A stretch of DNA of 64,000 bases from Acidovorax sp. GBBC 1281. Its GTDB lineage: Bacteria; Pseudomonadota; Gammaproteobacteria; Burkholderiales; Burkholderiaceae_C. The notes below the pieces were generated by a model that was given only the letters and a program-made list of their open reading frames with translations, was not told where the DNA came from and ran no database searches. Positions 8,485 through 15,668 of the stretch are shown here, in pieces. Made by a program: the position numbers and the translations under genes. How positions within the stretch are numbered: the first letter of the stretch is position 1; every line of letters begins with the position of its first letter. The stretch spans positions 4,110,001 to 4,174,000 of the forward strand of contig NZ_CP097269.1 of the NCBI RefSeq assembly GCF_028473645.1, read 5' to 3'.

Positions 8485-8987
8485 CGGGCGATCTCGGTGA
8501 TGGGCGCACGGCAGACGCTGCGCGCAAAGTCCTGCAACCCAGTCACTTGGTCGCGGAGTCCGTCAGCTGCTGCTGCCAGATCTGAATACGCTTGCGCGCT
8601 GTGTCCGAAAAGCTCTCGGGCGGTGGCGGCATCGCGAGTGCAGGCGGCAATGCCGGCATCACCTGCTGGGTAGGGATCGGTGCGCTTGTTGAGGCGGGAA
8701 ATCTCGTGGTGCAGGCCGCGCACAGCAGCGGCAGCAGCAGCGTCACGCACCAGGCGCGCGGCCTCGCGTTTGGCGTCTTCATTTGCAACCCTTTCGGAGT
8801 TTCTAAACTTGGTGGCGTTGTCACGCGCCGTGGCCGCGCTGCGGTCGGCCTCTTGTTTGTCCCAGGCCGACTGCACCCGTGCAGAGCCCTGCGAATCCCC
8901 CTGCTGGAGCAGATGTGCATTCCAGGCCCGCACGCCCAGGACAACGGCCAGGGTGAGCGCCACGGCCGCGGCGATGCGCAGCTTCAT
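8481..8987 (-). CDS. Rz-like i-spanin (DUF2514-type)
   Basis: A 168-residue inner-membrane spanin subunit. An N-terminal signal anchor (LRIAAAVALTLAVVLGVRAW) is followed by a long charged helical domain (about residues 25-110) and a C-terminal Ala-rich helix. With Rz1 it fuses inner and outer membranes in the last step of host lysis. The ATG at 8987 overlaps the endolysin stop (ATGA). The gene contains a complete second gene, Rz1, in another frame. Confidence 0.85.
   Translation of the reverse strand: MKLRIAAAVALTLAVVLGVRAWNAHLLQQGDSQGSARVQSAWDKQEADRSAATARDNATKFRNSERVANEDAKREAARLVRDAAAAAAVRGLHHEISRLNKRTDPYPAGDAGIAACTRDAATARELFGHSAQAYSDLAAAADGLRDQVTGLQDFARSVCRAPITEIAR
8543..8782 (-). CDS. Rz1-like o-spanin lipoprotein nested inside Rz
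   Basis: A 79-residue frame lying wholly within Rz, read from ATG 8782. It has a basic N-terminus, a hydrophobic stretch VTLLLPLLCAAC with a lipobox whose last Cys would be lipidated, then a Pro-rich linker (PALPPALAMPPPPE) and a short C-terminal helix. That is the classic build of Rz1 outer-membrane spanins, and nested Rz/Rz1 pairs are well known. The size and lipobox make this a real gene rather than a shadow frame. Confidence 0.8.
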   Translation of the reverse strand: MKTPNARPRAWCVTLLLPLLCAACTTRFPASTSAPIPTQQVMPALPPALAMPPPPESFSDTARKRIQIWQQQLTDSATK

Positions 8988-9487
8988 GGTGCATCCCCGA
9001 CGCAAGTGCGGTATTCCAGCTCCCGGCGGTTGGTGAGCCCACGCAGTGGCTCCAGCTGTCCGGTCTTGGGGTTCCGATACTTGTTGAATTCCCGGATACG
9101 GGCGCAGGCTTCGGCGTAGCGCTGCGCATTGATCAGATCGATCAGAGTCGGCGGCGCGGCCGGCTTGGCGGGATTGCAGAAGGCGCCTGCGCCGATGTTG
9201 CAGGCCAGGCTCAGATACGCATCGAATTCGTATTGAAAAAGCGGTGCCTTGATGCACCGCTGAATGGCCCGGGCGTGCTCGGAAACGTCGCCGTGCAGCC
9301 TGATCAGGGCACGGGCCGGCGTGGTTGTGTCGCCGAGCTTGACGCCCGCCGTAGCACCGTAGCCGATGGTGGCGACATTGCCCGAATCGAGGTAGGCGTT
9401 GCCCCGATAAGACTCATAGCCCGCGATGCCCACCAGCGAAGCGGCGGAGACGACCAGAGCGGCGACGGTGGTGCGGTTTTTATCCAT
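8984..9487 (-). CDS. SAR endolysin (GH24 lysozyme, P21 R-like)
   Basis: A 167-residue muramidase. The N-terminus (about residues 4-23, TVAALVVSAASLVGIAG) is a weakly hydrophobic signal-anchor-release segment, so the enzyme could be exported by Sec and released at lysis. The catalytic triad of GH24 lysozymes is visible as Glu in GYESYRG, Asp nine residues later (YLDSGN) and Thr in ATIGYGAT (E-x8-D-x5-T). I chose ATG 9487; codons further upstream would add a basic, non-homologous leader. It is first in the surviving lysis operon. Confidence 0.9.
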   Translation of the reverse strand: MDKNRTTVAALVVSAASLVGIAGYESYRGNAYLDSGNVATIGYGATAGVKLGDTTTPARALIRLHGDVSEHARAIQRCIKAPLFQYEFDAYLSLACNIGAGAFCNPAKPAAPPTLIDLINAQRYAEACARIREFNKYRNPKTGQLEPLRGLTNRRELEYRTCVGDAP

Positions 9488-9642
9488 GCACGGCAGGATG
9501 CCGCGCGCGCGAGTGCGAAAAGTAAAGCGCTTAAAAGTCAAGAGTGCGCGCGATAGACCTACGCTGCGGGCATCTTCATTATTTGCCGAACTTCGAACTG
9601 ACATGAATCTTGAAGCACTGCACCAAGCCCATGCAAGGGCAT

Positions 9643-9825
9643 TCAATGTCGCGTCAACGTGTCCGGAAAATCGCCTGCAGGAACCTCAACGTTCACAACA
9701 CCATCGGCAAAGGCCGCCACGTCTAATTCCAGCGCGGTGTAAGCCCGTCTCCAGTCGTTCGCCGCACCTGTCACCGTTTTTAAATCGACGGCTCGCAACG
9801 CGCGCTGCAGCTTTCCGGTTGCGAT
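9643..9825 (-). pseudogene. 3' fragment of a phage gene cut by an IS5-family element
   Basis: The minus-strand frame enters from the IS edge at 9825 and reads about 60 residues (IATGKLQRALRAVDLKTVTG ... DFPDTLTRH) to a stop at 9643, without a start of its own. On the other side of the IS the DUF6232 gene is cut in the same orientation, so this may be its displaced 3' end, though DUF6232 proteins are usually shorter. From 9488 to 9642 I see no gene. Confidence 0.5.
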
Positions 9826-10876
9826 GGCGCTGTTGCACAAATCGAATTGCAGACGGCATGACCCCAACCCCAGACGGACCTATGCCACAGCAGTCACCGA
9901 CACGGTGTGAGGACGGCCGATCTGACTGAACCGATTGAGCAAGGCCACGCGGACATGCAGCTCCACAACCTGGCGGTCGAACGTGCGCGCGATCACCCGT
10001 TCGCCCAGTCGCTTGAAGCAGTGCATCTTCGTCTCCACAAGGCTGCGCCGGTGGTAGCCGCTCCACTTCTTCCAAATGCCGCGACCCAGGCGCTGGCACG
10101 CCCGAATGGCCTCATTACGATGCGCCGAGCCCGGACTCGACTTCTTCCAATGGCTGGCGTTCTTGCGGGGCGGGATCACCGCCATCGCGTGCCGCTCGGC
10201 AATGGCGTCCAGGCAGGCGCGCGTGTCGTAGGCGCCATCGGCACTGACGCTTTCGATGGATTCGTCAGTGGGAATCTGAGCCAGCAACCCGGGCAACATC
10301 GGCGCATCCCCAATGGCGTTGCTGGTCACCTCGATGGCGCGTATTTCCAGCGTCTGCGCGTCGATGCCCAGATGGACCTTGCGCCATTCGCGCCGGTATT
10401 CAGCACCATGCTTCTTGCGTTTCCACTCTCCTTCGCCCAGGAACTTGATGCCGGTGCTGTCCACCAGCAACTGCAGCGGCGAGTTGGTTCGCTGGTAGCT
10501 CAGTTCGACCTGCAAGGTCTTTTGGCGCCGGCAAACAGTGCTGAAGTCAGGTACCGGCCAGTCCAGCTTTGCCAGCCGCAGCAGGCTCTGCACCATGCCC
10601 AGCGCCTGTCGCAAGGGCTGGCCGAACAGGCACTTGATGCTCAGGCAGAACTGGATTGCTGCGTCCGAGAAGGTTCGGCTGCGTCCACGCCTGCCGGTCG
10701 GCGTGCCAAACCACTGCATGCCCTCATCTAGCCACATCGTCAACGAGCCTCGCGCTTTCAGCGCCGCGTTGTACGCCTTCCAGTTCGTCGTGCGGTACTT
10801 GCTCCGCTGCCTGTTCTTCGTCTCTGTCACGCAGTCAGTCTACGGGCATCAGCATCGCGATTTGTGCAACAAAGCC
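9826..10876 (-). mobile_element. IS5-family insertion sequence, about 1.05 kb
   Basis: Terminal inverted repeats flank one transposase gene: GGCGCTGTTGCACAAATCG at 9826-9844 and the reverse complement of GGCTTTGTTGCACAAATCG at 10858-10876, matching at 17 of 19 positions. The inner 13 bases GTTGCACAAATCG are identical. No clear flanking target duplication is seen; GCGC occurs close to both edges and could be one if the left end is read 5 bases shorter. The element splits prophage sequence. Confidence 0.88.
9880..10830 (-). CDS. IS5-family transposase (DDE)
   Basis: A 316-residue DDE transposase. The N-terminal DUF4096-like region includes RRGRSRTFSDAAIQFCL. The three catalytic acidic residues can be placed in LLVDSTGIKFLGEGEW (D1), ESVSADGAYDTRAC (D2) and YHRRSLVETKMHCFKRLG (E, the Y-R-E-K-like motif of the IS5/IS1182 group). 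The frame is intact and full length, so the element may still be active. Both element ends are present around it. Confidence 0.95.
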   Translation of the reverse strand: MTETKNRQRSKYRTTNWKAYNAALKARGSLTMWLDEGMQWFGTPTGRRGRSRTFSDAAIQFCLSIKCLFGQPLRQALGMVQSLLRLAKLDWPVPDFSTVCRRQKTLQVELSYQRTNSPLQLLVDSTGIKFLGEGEWKRKKHGAEYRREWRKVHLGIDAQTLEIRAIEVTSNAIGDAPMLPGLLAQIPTDESIESVSADGAYDTRACLDAIAERHAMAVIPPRKNASHWKKSSPGSAHRNEAIRACQRLGRGIWKKWSGYHRRSLVETKMHCFKRLGERVIARTFDRQVVELHVRVALLNRFSQIGRPHTVSVTAVA

Positions 10877-11205
10877 GCGCCAACCACCTGATTGAAATAC
10901 TCTCGCTCATCAGTGGTCAGCGCCTTGGTCTCGCCGCCAGCGGTACGCAGCATCACGTGATACTTGGTTTTTTGCAGGTACAAGAATATCGCGCAGATCA
11001 AGGCCAAGATGATGCCGAAAACCGGGGATGCGAAAGCGATCAGTACTCCGATGATCAGGAACGCGATGAGTGCAAAGCGGCTCGGTCGCTCTGTCACCGG
11101 ATTGATCGAGGTGACGTTGCTCATGGCGAAGGTTTGTGCGTCCACGACGAACCTGGCGTTCGTGACCTTGACACCCCCGTGCTCAAAAAAAACTTGTTCT
11201 TCCAT
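10877..11205 (-). pseudogene. DUF6232 family membrane protein, truncated by the IS5 element
   Basis: The first 109 residues of a DUF6232-type protein. There is an N-terminal beta-rich part (VFFEHGGVKVTNARFVVDAQTFAMSNVTSI), two adjacent transmembrane helices (about residues 43-80, FALIAFLIIGVLIAFASPVFGIILALICAIFLYL), and a YHVMLRTAGGETKALTT part that ends at REYFNQVVGA. The IS edge follows directly. Such small membrane proteins of unknown function are common accessory genes in prophages of Burkholderiales. Confidence 0.7.
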
Positions 11206-11257
11206 TGTTGAATTCCCCCCTTGTAGATTCTGGTTATGTCGTGGCAGTGATTGCCGG

Positions 11258-11749
11258 CTACTTCGATGCTGTCAATTCGCGCAGTTCCTTCTCAAGGCTT
11301 TCCAAGCTAGCGCGGAGGTCTCTCGCCCTCGTGTCGCAGGTTGTCGCCGCTGCCTGCATTTCAGCCGAAATAGATTGCTCAAAGGTTGCACCAGCGAGAT
11401 TGTTGTTGGCTAGTGCTTTGCGCTGCGAAAGAGCTTGCTGCTGTTGCTCACAACGGGTGAAGTGTGACTGCAAATCGGCCCTTGCATTGCGGATCAGATG
11501 CTGCTCCAGATCAGTCTTGCGGCGCCATGTCTCCCCGAACGCGCCTTCTTTTTGTAATGCATTGATCTGGCTCTGAGCTGGCGCCAACGGTGCCTTACCA
11601 CTCGCTGGTTTCACGTCGATGATTTCGCCTTTCCCCGCGCAAGGGGCGTCCTGAAACACGGTTTTCCCATCTGCGCTGGTGCATTTGTTAATGGCCCAGG
11701 CAGGTGTAATTGCAACTGCTGCGATCAGCAGCACGGCGTGCTTGATCAT
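11258..11749 (-). CDS. Secreted DUF4124-domain protein
   Basis: A 163-residue protein with a signal peptide (MIKHAVLLIAAVAITPAWA, cleavage after AWA) and a DUF4124-like start in the mature part (INKCTSADGKTVFQDAPCAGKGE), where two Cys probably form a disulfide. The rest is a long helical, Gln/Ala-rich region with three more Cys. The function is unknown; it is probably periplasmic. The ATG overlaps the stop of a small upstream frame (ATGA), so it belongs to the leftward repressor-proximal operon of the prophage. Confidence 0.8.
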   Translation of the reverse strand: MIKHAVLLIAAVAITPAWAINKCTSADGKTVFQDAPCAGKGEIIDVKPASGKAPLAPAQSQINALQKEGAFGETWRRKTDLEQHLIRNARADLQSHFTRCEQQQQALSQRKALANNNLAGATFEQSISAEMQAAATTCDTRARDLRASLESLEKELRELTASK

Positions 11750-11937
11750 GCCTTTTCCCTCCCTTGAGTTCGGCGGTGGATTGTCTCGACGTAACGCCGC
11801 ACGCGCAATAGCTGCGCGGGGGCCAGATCGATCACCATGCGAGTGCCAAAGGTTTTCTCCATGAAAAGAAATACCCCCTTGTTGTCGTGCAACTGGCGGA
11901 TCAAGCGCAAAACTTCCCGTTGCTCCGGCGAAGTTAA
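11746..11937 (-). CDS. Small phage protein, about 40-64 aa, start not resolved
   Basis: The minus strand reads an open frame ending ...RRYVETIHRRTQGREKA at TGA 11746-11748. It includes EQREVLRLIRQLHDNKGVFL and FMEKTFGTRMVIDLAPAQLL, which looks like real protein sequence. The stop overlaps the ATG of the next gene (ATGA), as for real neighbours. No ATG or GTG lies in good position: an ATG at 11862 gives only 38 residues, while coding-like sequence continues upstream to about 11937, past the end of the preceding gene. A TTG start is possible. Confidence 0.4.
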   Translation of the reverse strand, partial: LTSPEQREVLRLIRQLHDNKGVFLFMEKTFGTRMVIDLAPAQLLRVRRYVETIHRRTQGREKA

Positions 11938-12116
11938 AGAGCGGGTGGGGCGTCGGCCGATGGCTCTTGATGCGGCGTGATCAGATTGATGGTGAAGTGG
12001 TTCGTTGAAACGTCACCTTCAACCTTTGCGATCTGCACTGCACCGGCTCCCTCATTGTTCATCTTTGGCAACAGCTTAGCGACCCACGCCAACAGTTGCT
12101 TAGGTAGCTCTCCCAA
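11934..12116 (-). CDS. Small hypothetical phage protein, 60 aa
   Basis: A TTG start four bases after the repressor stop, with a GGGAGA-like ribosome site inside the repressor's last codons, gives a 60-residue product (LGELPKQLLAWVAKLLPKMN ... TINLITPHQE). The N-terminus is an amphipathic helix. I do not recognise a family. Tight spacing behind the repressor makes co-transcription likely; a role as a small modulator of the lysogeny switch would be only a guess. Confidence 0.5.
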   Translation of the reverse strand: MGELPKQLLAWVAKLLPKMNNEGAGAVQIAKVEGDVSTNHFTINLITPHQEPSADAPPAL

Positions 12117-12119
12117 GGT

Positions 12120-12596
12120 CTATCTCCCTTTGCTTTTGATTGAAACCTTGCCTCCGGCGTAACCGACCTGAACGCTACCCGGAGAGTTGTTGGTCATCGT
12201 CATGTTGCTCATGTTTGCGGCCGCCGCTGGTGCAGCTGGTTCAGCTGGCGGCTTGCGACGGGTTGGCTTCTCAGGCGCAGAGATACCTGCAGCCAAGAGT
12301 GCAGAGGTCTGCACAAGGTGCGCCTTTGCGTCCCTGTTGCAACGCCGGTAGTTATCGATAAGCAGACGCTCCGCCACATCCAATGCCGGCGCGGCGGGAT
12401 TTCTCTCACCGCTCACGACATAGAGCACATCCACGCCAATCGCTCCAAGCGCTGCGAGTTGAAAACCGTCAGGCGCTGTCTTTCCTGTCTCCCAAGAAAA
12501 CAGTGTTTGTTTGGTCGTACCGACAGTTGCGGCAAAGCTGGGCTGACTTAACCCCAGACGTTCTCGCTCGGAACGGAGTCTCTCCCCGATGGTCAT
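12120..12596 (-). CDS. Prophage repressor, XRE-family HTH protein
   Basis: A 158-residue DNA-binding protein. Residues 1-60 form an XRE/Cro-type helix-turn-helix (TIGERLRSERERLGLSQPSFAATVGTTKQTLFSWETGK). A helical linker and a low-complexity Pro/Ala/Lys tract follow (about residues 105-125), then a beta-like tail (MSNMTMTNNSPGSVQVGYAGG). There is no LexA-type peptidase domain, so induction by RecA-driven cleavage is not expected. ATG 12596 follows better spacing than the upstream in-frame codon at 12623. It diverges from the Ner-like gene, the layout of a lysis-lysogeny switch. Confidence 0.85.
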   Translation of the reverse strand: MTIGERLRSERERLGLSQPSFAATVGTTKQTLFSWETGKTAPDGFQLAALGAIGVDVLYVVSGERNPAAPALDVAERLLIDNYRRCNRDAKAHLVQTSALLAAGISAPEKPTRRKPPAEPAAPAAAANMSNMTMTNNSPGSVQVGYAGGKVSIKSKGR

Positions 12597-12706
12597 GAAA
12601 TATTTCCCACTGACTAGTTGCAAGGGAAAGATTTCTTTCCCATAATCGACTCAACGCAGCAAATCCCTGCTGCACCTAAACAAGTTGAGTCGAAGGGTAA
12701 CAGACC
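12597..12706. promoter_or_regulatory. Divergent promoter/operator region of the phage switch
   Basis: The 110 bases between repressor and Ner-like gene hold three inverted repeats. GGGAAAG-ATTT-CTTTCCC lies at 12624-12641. An outer pair CGACTCAAC (12647-12655) and GTTGAGTCG (12684-12692) encloses an inner GCAGC/GCTGC pair (12656-12660, 12669-12673). These are good candidates for repressor and Ner operators. No convincing sigma-70 boxes were fixed by eye. Confidence 0.6.
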
Positions 12707-12943
12707 ATGCACCCAGAAGAAATCAAAGCAGCCATCCGAATGAAGGGCACGACGCCTACTGCGCTTGCTGACGAGCTCAAGGTGTCGCGTTCGATGGTGT
12801 CGCACGTCATCAACGGCAAGGCCAAGAGCGCCCGGATCGCCACCCGCATCGTCCAGGTTATCGGCCTGCCGGCGGACAAGATCTGGCCCACCAAGGCGGC
12901 CGCTCCCAAGCTGCGCCGCGATCGCGCTGGAGCATCGGCATGA
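12707..12943 (+). CDS. Ner-like phage regulator (Nlp family HTH)
   Basis: A 78-residue winged-helix/HTH protein with MHPEEIKAAIRMKGTTPTAL, ADELKVSRSMVSHVINGKAK and VIGLPADKIWPTK. This matches the Ner/Nlp family, whose phage members shut off early transcription in Mu and promote lytic growth. It is the first gene rightward from the operator region and overlaps the next start by 4 bases. The family match and its position opposite the repressor together make the call firm. Confidence 0.88.
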   Translation: MHPEEIKAAIRMKGTTPTALADELKVSRSMVSHVINGKAKSARIATRIVQVIGLPADKIWPTKAAAPKLRRDRAGASA

Positions 12944-13146
12944 AGTCCGCTCAGCACATCTACAACGCCAAAATCCGGCGCTGCCCACGCAGCCCGGAGT
13001 GGAAGACCGGCGCTCTGCGTGGCCTGGAGAAGGCGATCGACGGCACCGAGCCGGAGCCCAGCACCTATCCGATTGGCAGCGCACAAGACGACGCGTGGCG
13101 CGCCGGCTACGACTACGGCTTGGCCGAGGGCAAGGCGCAGCAATGA
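12940..13146 (+). CDS. Small hypothetical early phage protein, 68 aa
   Basis: A 68-residue product (MKSAQHIYNAKIRRCPRSPE ... DDAWRAGYDYGLAEGKAQQ). The C-terminal AWRAGYDYGLAEG pattern recurs in small early proteins of Mu-like phages of Burkholderiales, but I know of no function. It overlaps the Ner-like stop and the next start by ATGA junctions. Confidence 0.65.
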   Translation: MKSAQHIYNAKIRRCPRSPEWKTGALRGLEKAIDGTEPEPSTYPIGSAQDDAWRAGYDYGLAEGKAQQ

Positions 13147-13370
13147 CCAGCCCGTCCGACATCGTCAAGCAGCCGGCAGGCCATGCCATCACAGGCCACC
13201 CCCGCGCGCTCAGCGTGCTGGTGGGCCGTGAAGACTGGCCTTGGCGCGATGACTTCGCGCCTTTGGATGCGCCATGCAACCTGCCCCAGGGTTCGCACGA
13301 TGCCTGGGCTAACACCACCATGAACCATATCTACATTGGCTTCACAGTGAGCCGGGACGGGACGTACTGA
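13143..13370 (+). CDS. Small hypothetical early phage protein, 75 aa
   Basis: ATG 13143 overlaps the preceding stop (ATGA) and the stop shares its last A with the ATG of the next gene (TGATG). The 75 residues (MTSPSDIVKQPAGHAITGHP ... NHIYIGFTVSRDGTY) show no family I recognise. Position in a chain of coupled genes supports it as real. Confidence 0.6.
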   Translation: MTSPSDIVKQPAGHAITGHPRALSVLVGREDWPWRDDFAPLDAPCNLPQGSHDAWANTTMNHIYIGFTVSRDGTY

Positions 13371-13678
13371 TGTCCCGCACCACTGACTACACCAATGCCG
13401 CCCAGCAGCGATTGCTGCAGCTCATCGACTTGCTGGCGGGTCATGAATTGCAGGGGCTGGCACCCGCCGAGATTGCGAAGGCGCTCAACGCATCCCCAAG
13501 CGTCGTCACCCGCGACCTGGACAACCTGCGCACCGCCGGCTGGGGGGAGCAAACGCCCCAGGGCGGCCGCTGGCGGCTCAGCCCACACCTCATCCAGATA
13601 TCCCTGCGCCATGCCGTGGCCCTGGACACGGCACGCCGGGCCTTCGACGACATCGTGCAGCGCTACAGCCGCACCTGA
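13370..13678 (+). CDS. Winged-helix DNA-binding protein (IclR/MarR-like), early phage gene
   Basis: A 102-residue protein with a clear winged helix: AAQQRLLQLIDLLAGHELQG, APAEIAKALNASPSVVTRDL, DNLRTAGWGEQTPQGGRWRL. The recognition helix (SPSVVTRDLDNLRTAG) is IclR-like, but no effector domain follows. Comparable one-domain proteins sit in the early region of Mu-like phages between ner and the transposase. It is coupled to the preceding gene (TGATG). Confidence 0.75.
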   Translation: MSRTTDYTNAAQQRLLQLIDLLAGHELQGLAPAEIAKALNASPSVVTRDLDNLRTAGWGEQTPQGGRWRLSPHLIQISLRHAVALDTARRAFDDIVQRYSRT

Positions 13679-13711
13679 CCCTCACCGATCCATTCAAGAA
13701 AACCAACAACC

Positions 13712-14509
13712 ATGACGCGCCCTCAACCCACTGACGCACAAATCGAAGACCGTTTTCTCAAGGGAAAGCCCGGTCGCAAGCCTGCGCCTGCAGCTACCCA
13801 AGTTCCTGACGTTCACCCTGCAGCATTGACCGAGGTCAGCCAGGCAGCGGACCAAATGGCAGCAGTGCAGGCGGCCTATGGACAGGAGCGTGATCTGTTG
13901 AACCAGTTGCTGGGGCAGGCGCAGATGGCGGATGCGTTCGCCAAATTCTCGGTAACGGTTACCACTTCCAAATTGGCCTTTGTGAAGGAAAAAAGGCTTT
14001 ATCAAGCGCTCAAGGGGCGCGAAAGTGGTAACGGTTACCAGTTAACAGGTACCTGGGATGAATTTTGCGGACTGCTTGGTCTGTCGCGTGAGAAGGCAGA
14101 TCTCGACATCGCAAACCTCAACGCCTTCGGCGAAGAAGCCCTCGAATCCATGTCCCGCATGGGCATCGGCTACCGCGAACTGCGCCAGTACCGCCGCCTG
14201 CCCGAAGACCAGAAGCAAGCCCTGATCGAGGTGGCCAAGGCGGGGGACAAGGATGGCTTCCTGGACCTGGCCGAGGAAATCATCGCTCGCCACACCAAAG
14301 AAAAAGAAGCCCTCGTCACGCAGGTTGAAGAAGCCCAGGCCACCCTGGAAGCGAAGGACCGCGTCCTGGCCGACAAAAGCGACCGTCTCACCCGGCTGGA
14401 AGAACAAGCCTCGCGCAAGTTCAAGCCACTGCCCGGTTCGGTGGCGCGTACTGCCACCGAGCAAGCGCTGGTAACGGAGGTGGAGCAAGCCAGCAGCGCT
14501 GCCTACCTA
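13712..14509 (+). pseudogene. Early phage protein with coiled coil, 3' end cut by IS630-family element
   Basis: About 266 native residues. An N-terminal charged linker is followed by a Gln/Ala-rich helix, a region GTWDEFCGLLGLSREKADLD, and AFGEEALESMSRMGIGYREL leading to a long coiled coil with Lys/Glu heptads (about residues 190-240). This resembles proteins encoded just before the transposase in B3-type Mu-like phages; function unknown. The frame runs from native sequence into the IS at 14510 and stops 10 codons later, so the natural C-terminus is lost. Confidence 0.7.
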
Positions 14510-15601
14510 GTGTCCTGTCCCGTTAATTCGCCCGCATAGTCTGGCGAGTTTTTCGAGGATGGAGTCTGCTGTAGCTGTCCAAGTAAACGGCTGGCAGGAC
14601 TGGTTGTAATTCGCGATGAATGTGTCGATCTTGTTGATCAGATCCTTCACGCTGGTGAACGAGCCACGGCGGATTGCCCGCGTGGTGATGATCGAGAAGA
14701 AGCGCTCGACCTGATTGAGCCAGCTTGAATAGGTCGGAACGAAGTGCATGTGCCAGCGAGGCCGCTCGGCCAACCAAGCGCGCACCTTTGGATGCTTGTG
14801 GCTGGCGTAGTTATCAGCTATGCAGTGCACATCCAGTTCGTCGGGCACTGCCTTGTCGATGGCGCGCAGGAAGGCAAGGAACTCTTGATGACGATGCCGG
14901 GGCCGGCACTGCGCGATCACTTGGCCATTCATCACGTTCAGGGCCGCGAACAAGGTGGTGGTGCCGTGGCGCACGTAGTCGTGCGTGACACCTTCGACAT
15001 AGCCAAACCCCATTGGCAGCATCGGCTGCGTACGCTCCAAAGCTTGGCATTGGCTCTTCTCGTCCACGCACAGCACCAGCGCGTTGTCAGGTGGGTTCAG
15101 GTACAGCCCCACAACGTCGCGCAGCTTCTCGATGAACAGCGGATCGGTCGACAGCTTGAAGCTGTCGGCCCGGTGCGGCTTGAGGTTGAAGGTCTGCAGA
15201 TAGCGCGCCACCGTGCTCTTGCTGATGCCCGTATCGGCGGCCAGCGTGCGGGTGCTCCAGTGGGTACCCCCATCAGCAGGCTTGGTGTGCAACGTCTTGG
15301 TAATCAACTCAGCAACACGCTCGTCATCTACCGTGCGGGGGCGACCCGGGCGCAACTCGTCGTAAAGCCCTGCAATGCGATGGCGCGCATAGCGCCCGCG
15401 CCACTTGGTGACAGTGCTACGACTGATCCCCAGAGCCTGCGCAACCGCGGTGCTGGCTTTATCTGTGCCTTCGCAAGTCAGCACGATGCGCGCCCTGAGC
15501 GACAACGCCGCTGGCAGCGAACGTGATCGCGCCATGGACGTCAGTTCCGCGCGCTCCACTTCACTAAGCGCAATTTCTGTTCGGGTCGTTGCATTGGGCA
15601 T
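14507..15601 (-). CDS. IS630-family transposase (DDE)
   Basis: A 364-residue transposase. An N-terminal HTH pair (GISRSTVTKWRGRYARHRIA and GISKSTVARYLQTFNLKPH) precedes a DDE_3 domain with LVLCVDEKSQCQ (D1), HCIADNYASHKHPKV (D2) and SSWLNQVERFFSIIT (E). The frame is intact. Its TAG stop (14509-14507) consists of the flanking TA dinucleotide plus the next host base, so the element borrows its stop codon from the target site. Confidence 0.95.
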   Translation of the reverse strand: MPNATTRTEIALSEVERAELTSMARSRSLPAALSLRARIVLTCEGTDKASTAVAQALGISRSTVTKWRGRYARHRIAGLYDELRPGRPRTVDDERVAELITKTLHTKPADGGTHWSTRTLAADTGISKSTVARYLQTFNLKPHRADSFKLSTDPLFIEKLRDVVGLYLNPPDNALVLCVDEKSQCQALERTQPMLPMGFGYVEGVTHDYVRHGTTTLFAALNVMNGQVIAQCRPRHRHQEFLAFLRAIDKAVPDELDVHCIADNYASHKHPKVRAWLAERPRWHMHFVPTYSSWLNQVERFFSIITTRAIRRGSFTSVKDLINKIDTFIANYNQSCQPFTWTATADSILEKLARLCGRINGTGH

Positions 15602-15668
15602 GGCGGCACCTCAAGGATGGCCCGAAACCATGCAGCTATCGTGCCTGCGAATTAACGGGACAGGACAC
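14510..15668 (-). mobile_element. IS630-family insertion sequence, 1159 bp, flanked by TA
   Basis: Perfect 22-bp terminal inverted repeats, GTGTCCTGTCCCGTTAATTCGC at 14510-14531 and its complement at 15647-15668, bound one transposase gene. TA lies directly outside each end (14508-14509 and 15669-15670), as expected for Tc1/mariner-type IS630 insertion into TA. Left of it is a phage gene, right of it an NRPS gene; both are cut. Both flanks read TACCTA toward the element. Confidence 0.95.

Larger units (their letters stand above)
2293..14509. mobile_element. Remnant of a Mu-like prophage
   Basis: A block of Mu-type late genes on the minus strand (endolysin, Rz/Rz1, gp25-gp30 and gpG homologues) lies next to a repressor/Ner switch and rightward early genes. 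This layout, with early and late modules diverging from a central switch, differs from Mu itself. Everything downstream of gpG (protease, major head, tail sheath, tape measure, fibres) is missing on the left, where a glutaminase fragment begins. The transposition genes A and B are missing on the right, where an IS630-family element takes over. No terminal TG/CA phage ends could be assigned. The prophage cannot be functional. Confidence 0.85.

Noticed and set aside
12597..12706. A CRISPR-like or iteron array in the repeat-rich phage operator
   Set aside because: The repeats are inverted pairs of different sequence, not regularly spaced direct repeats.
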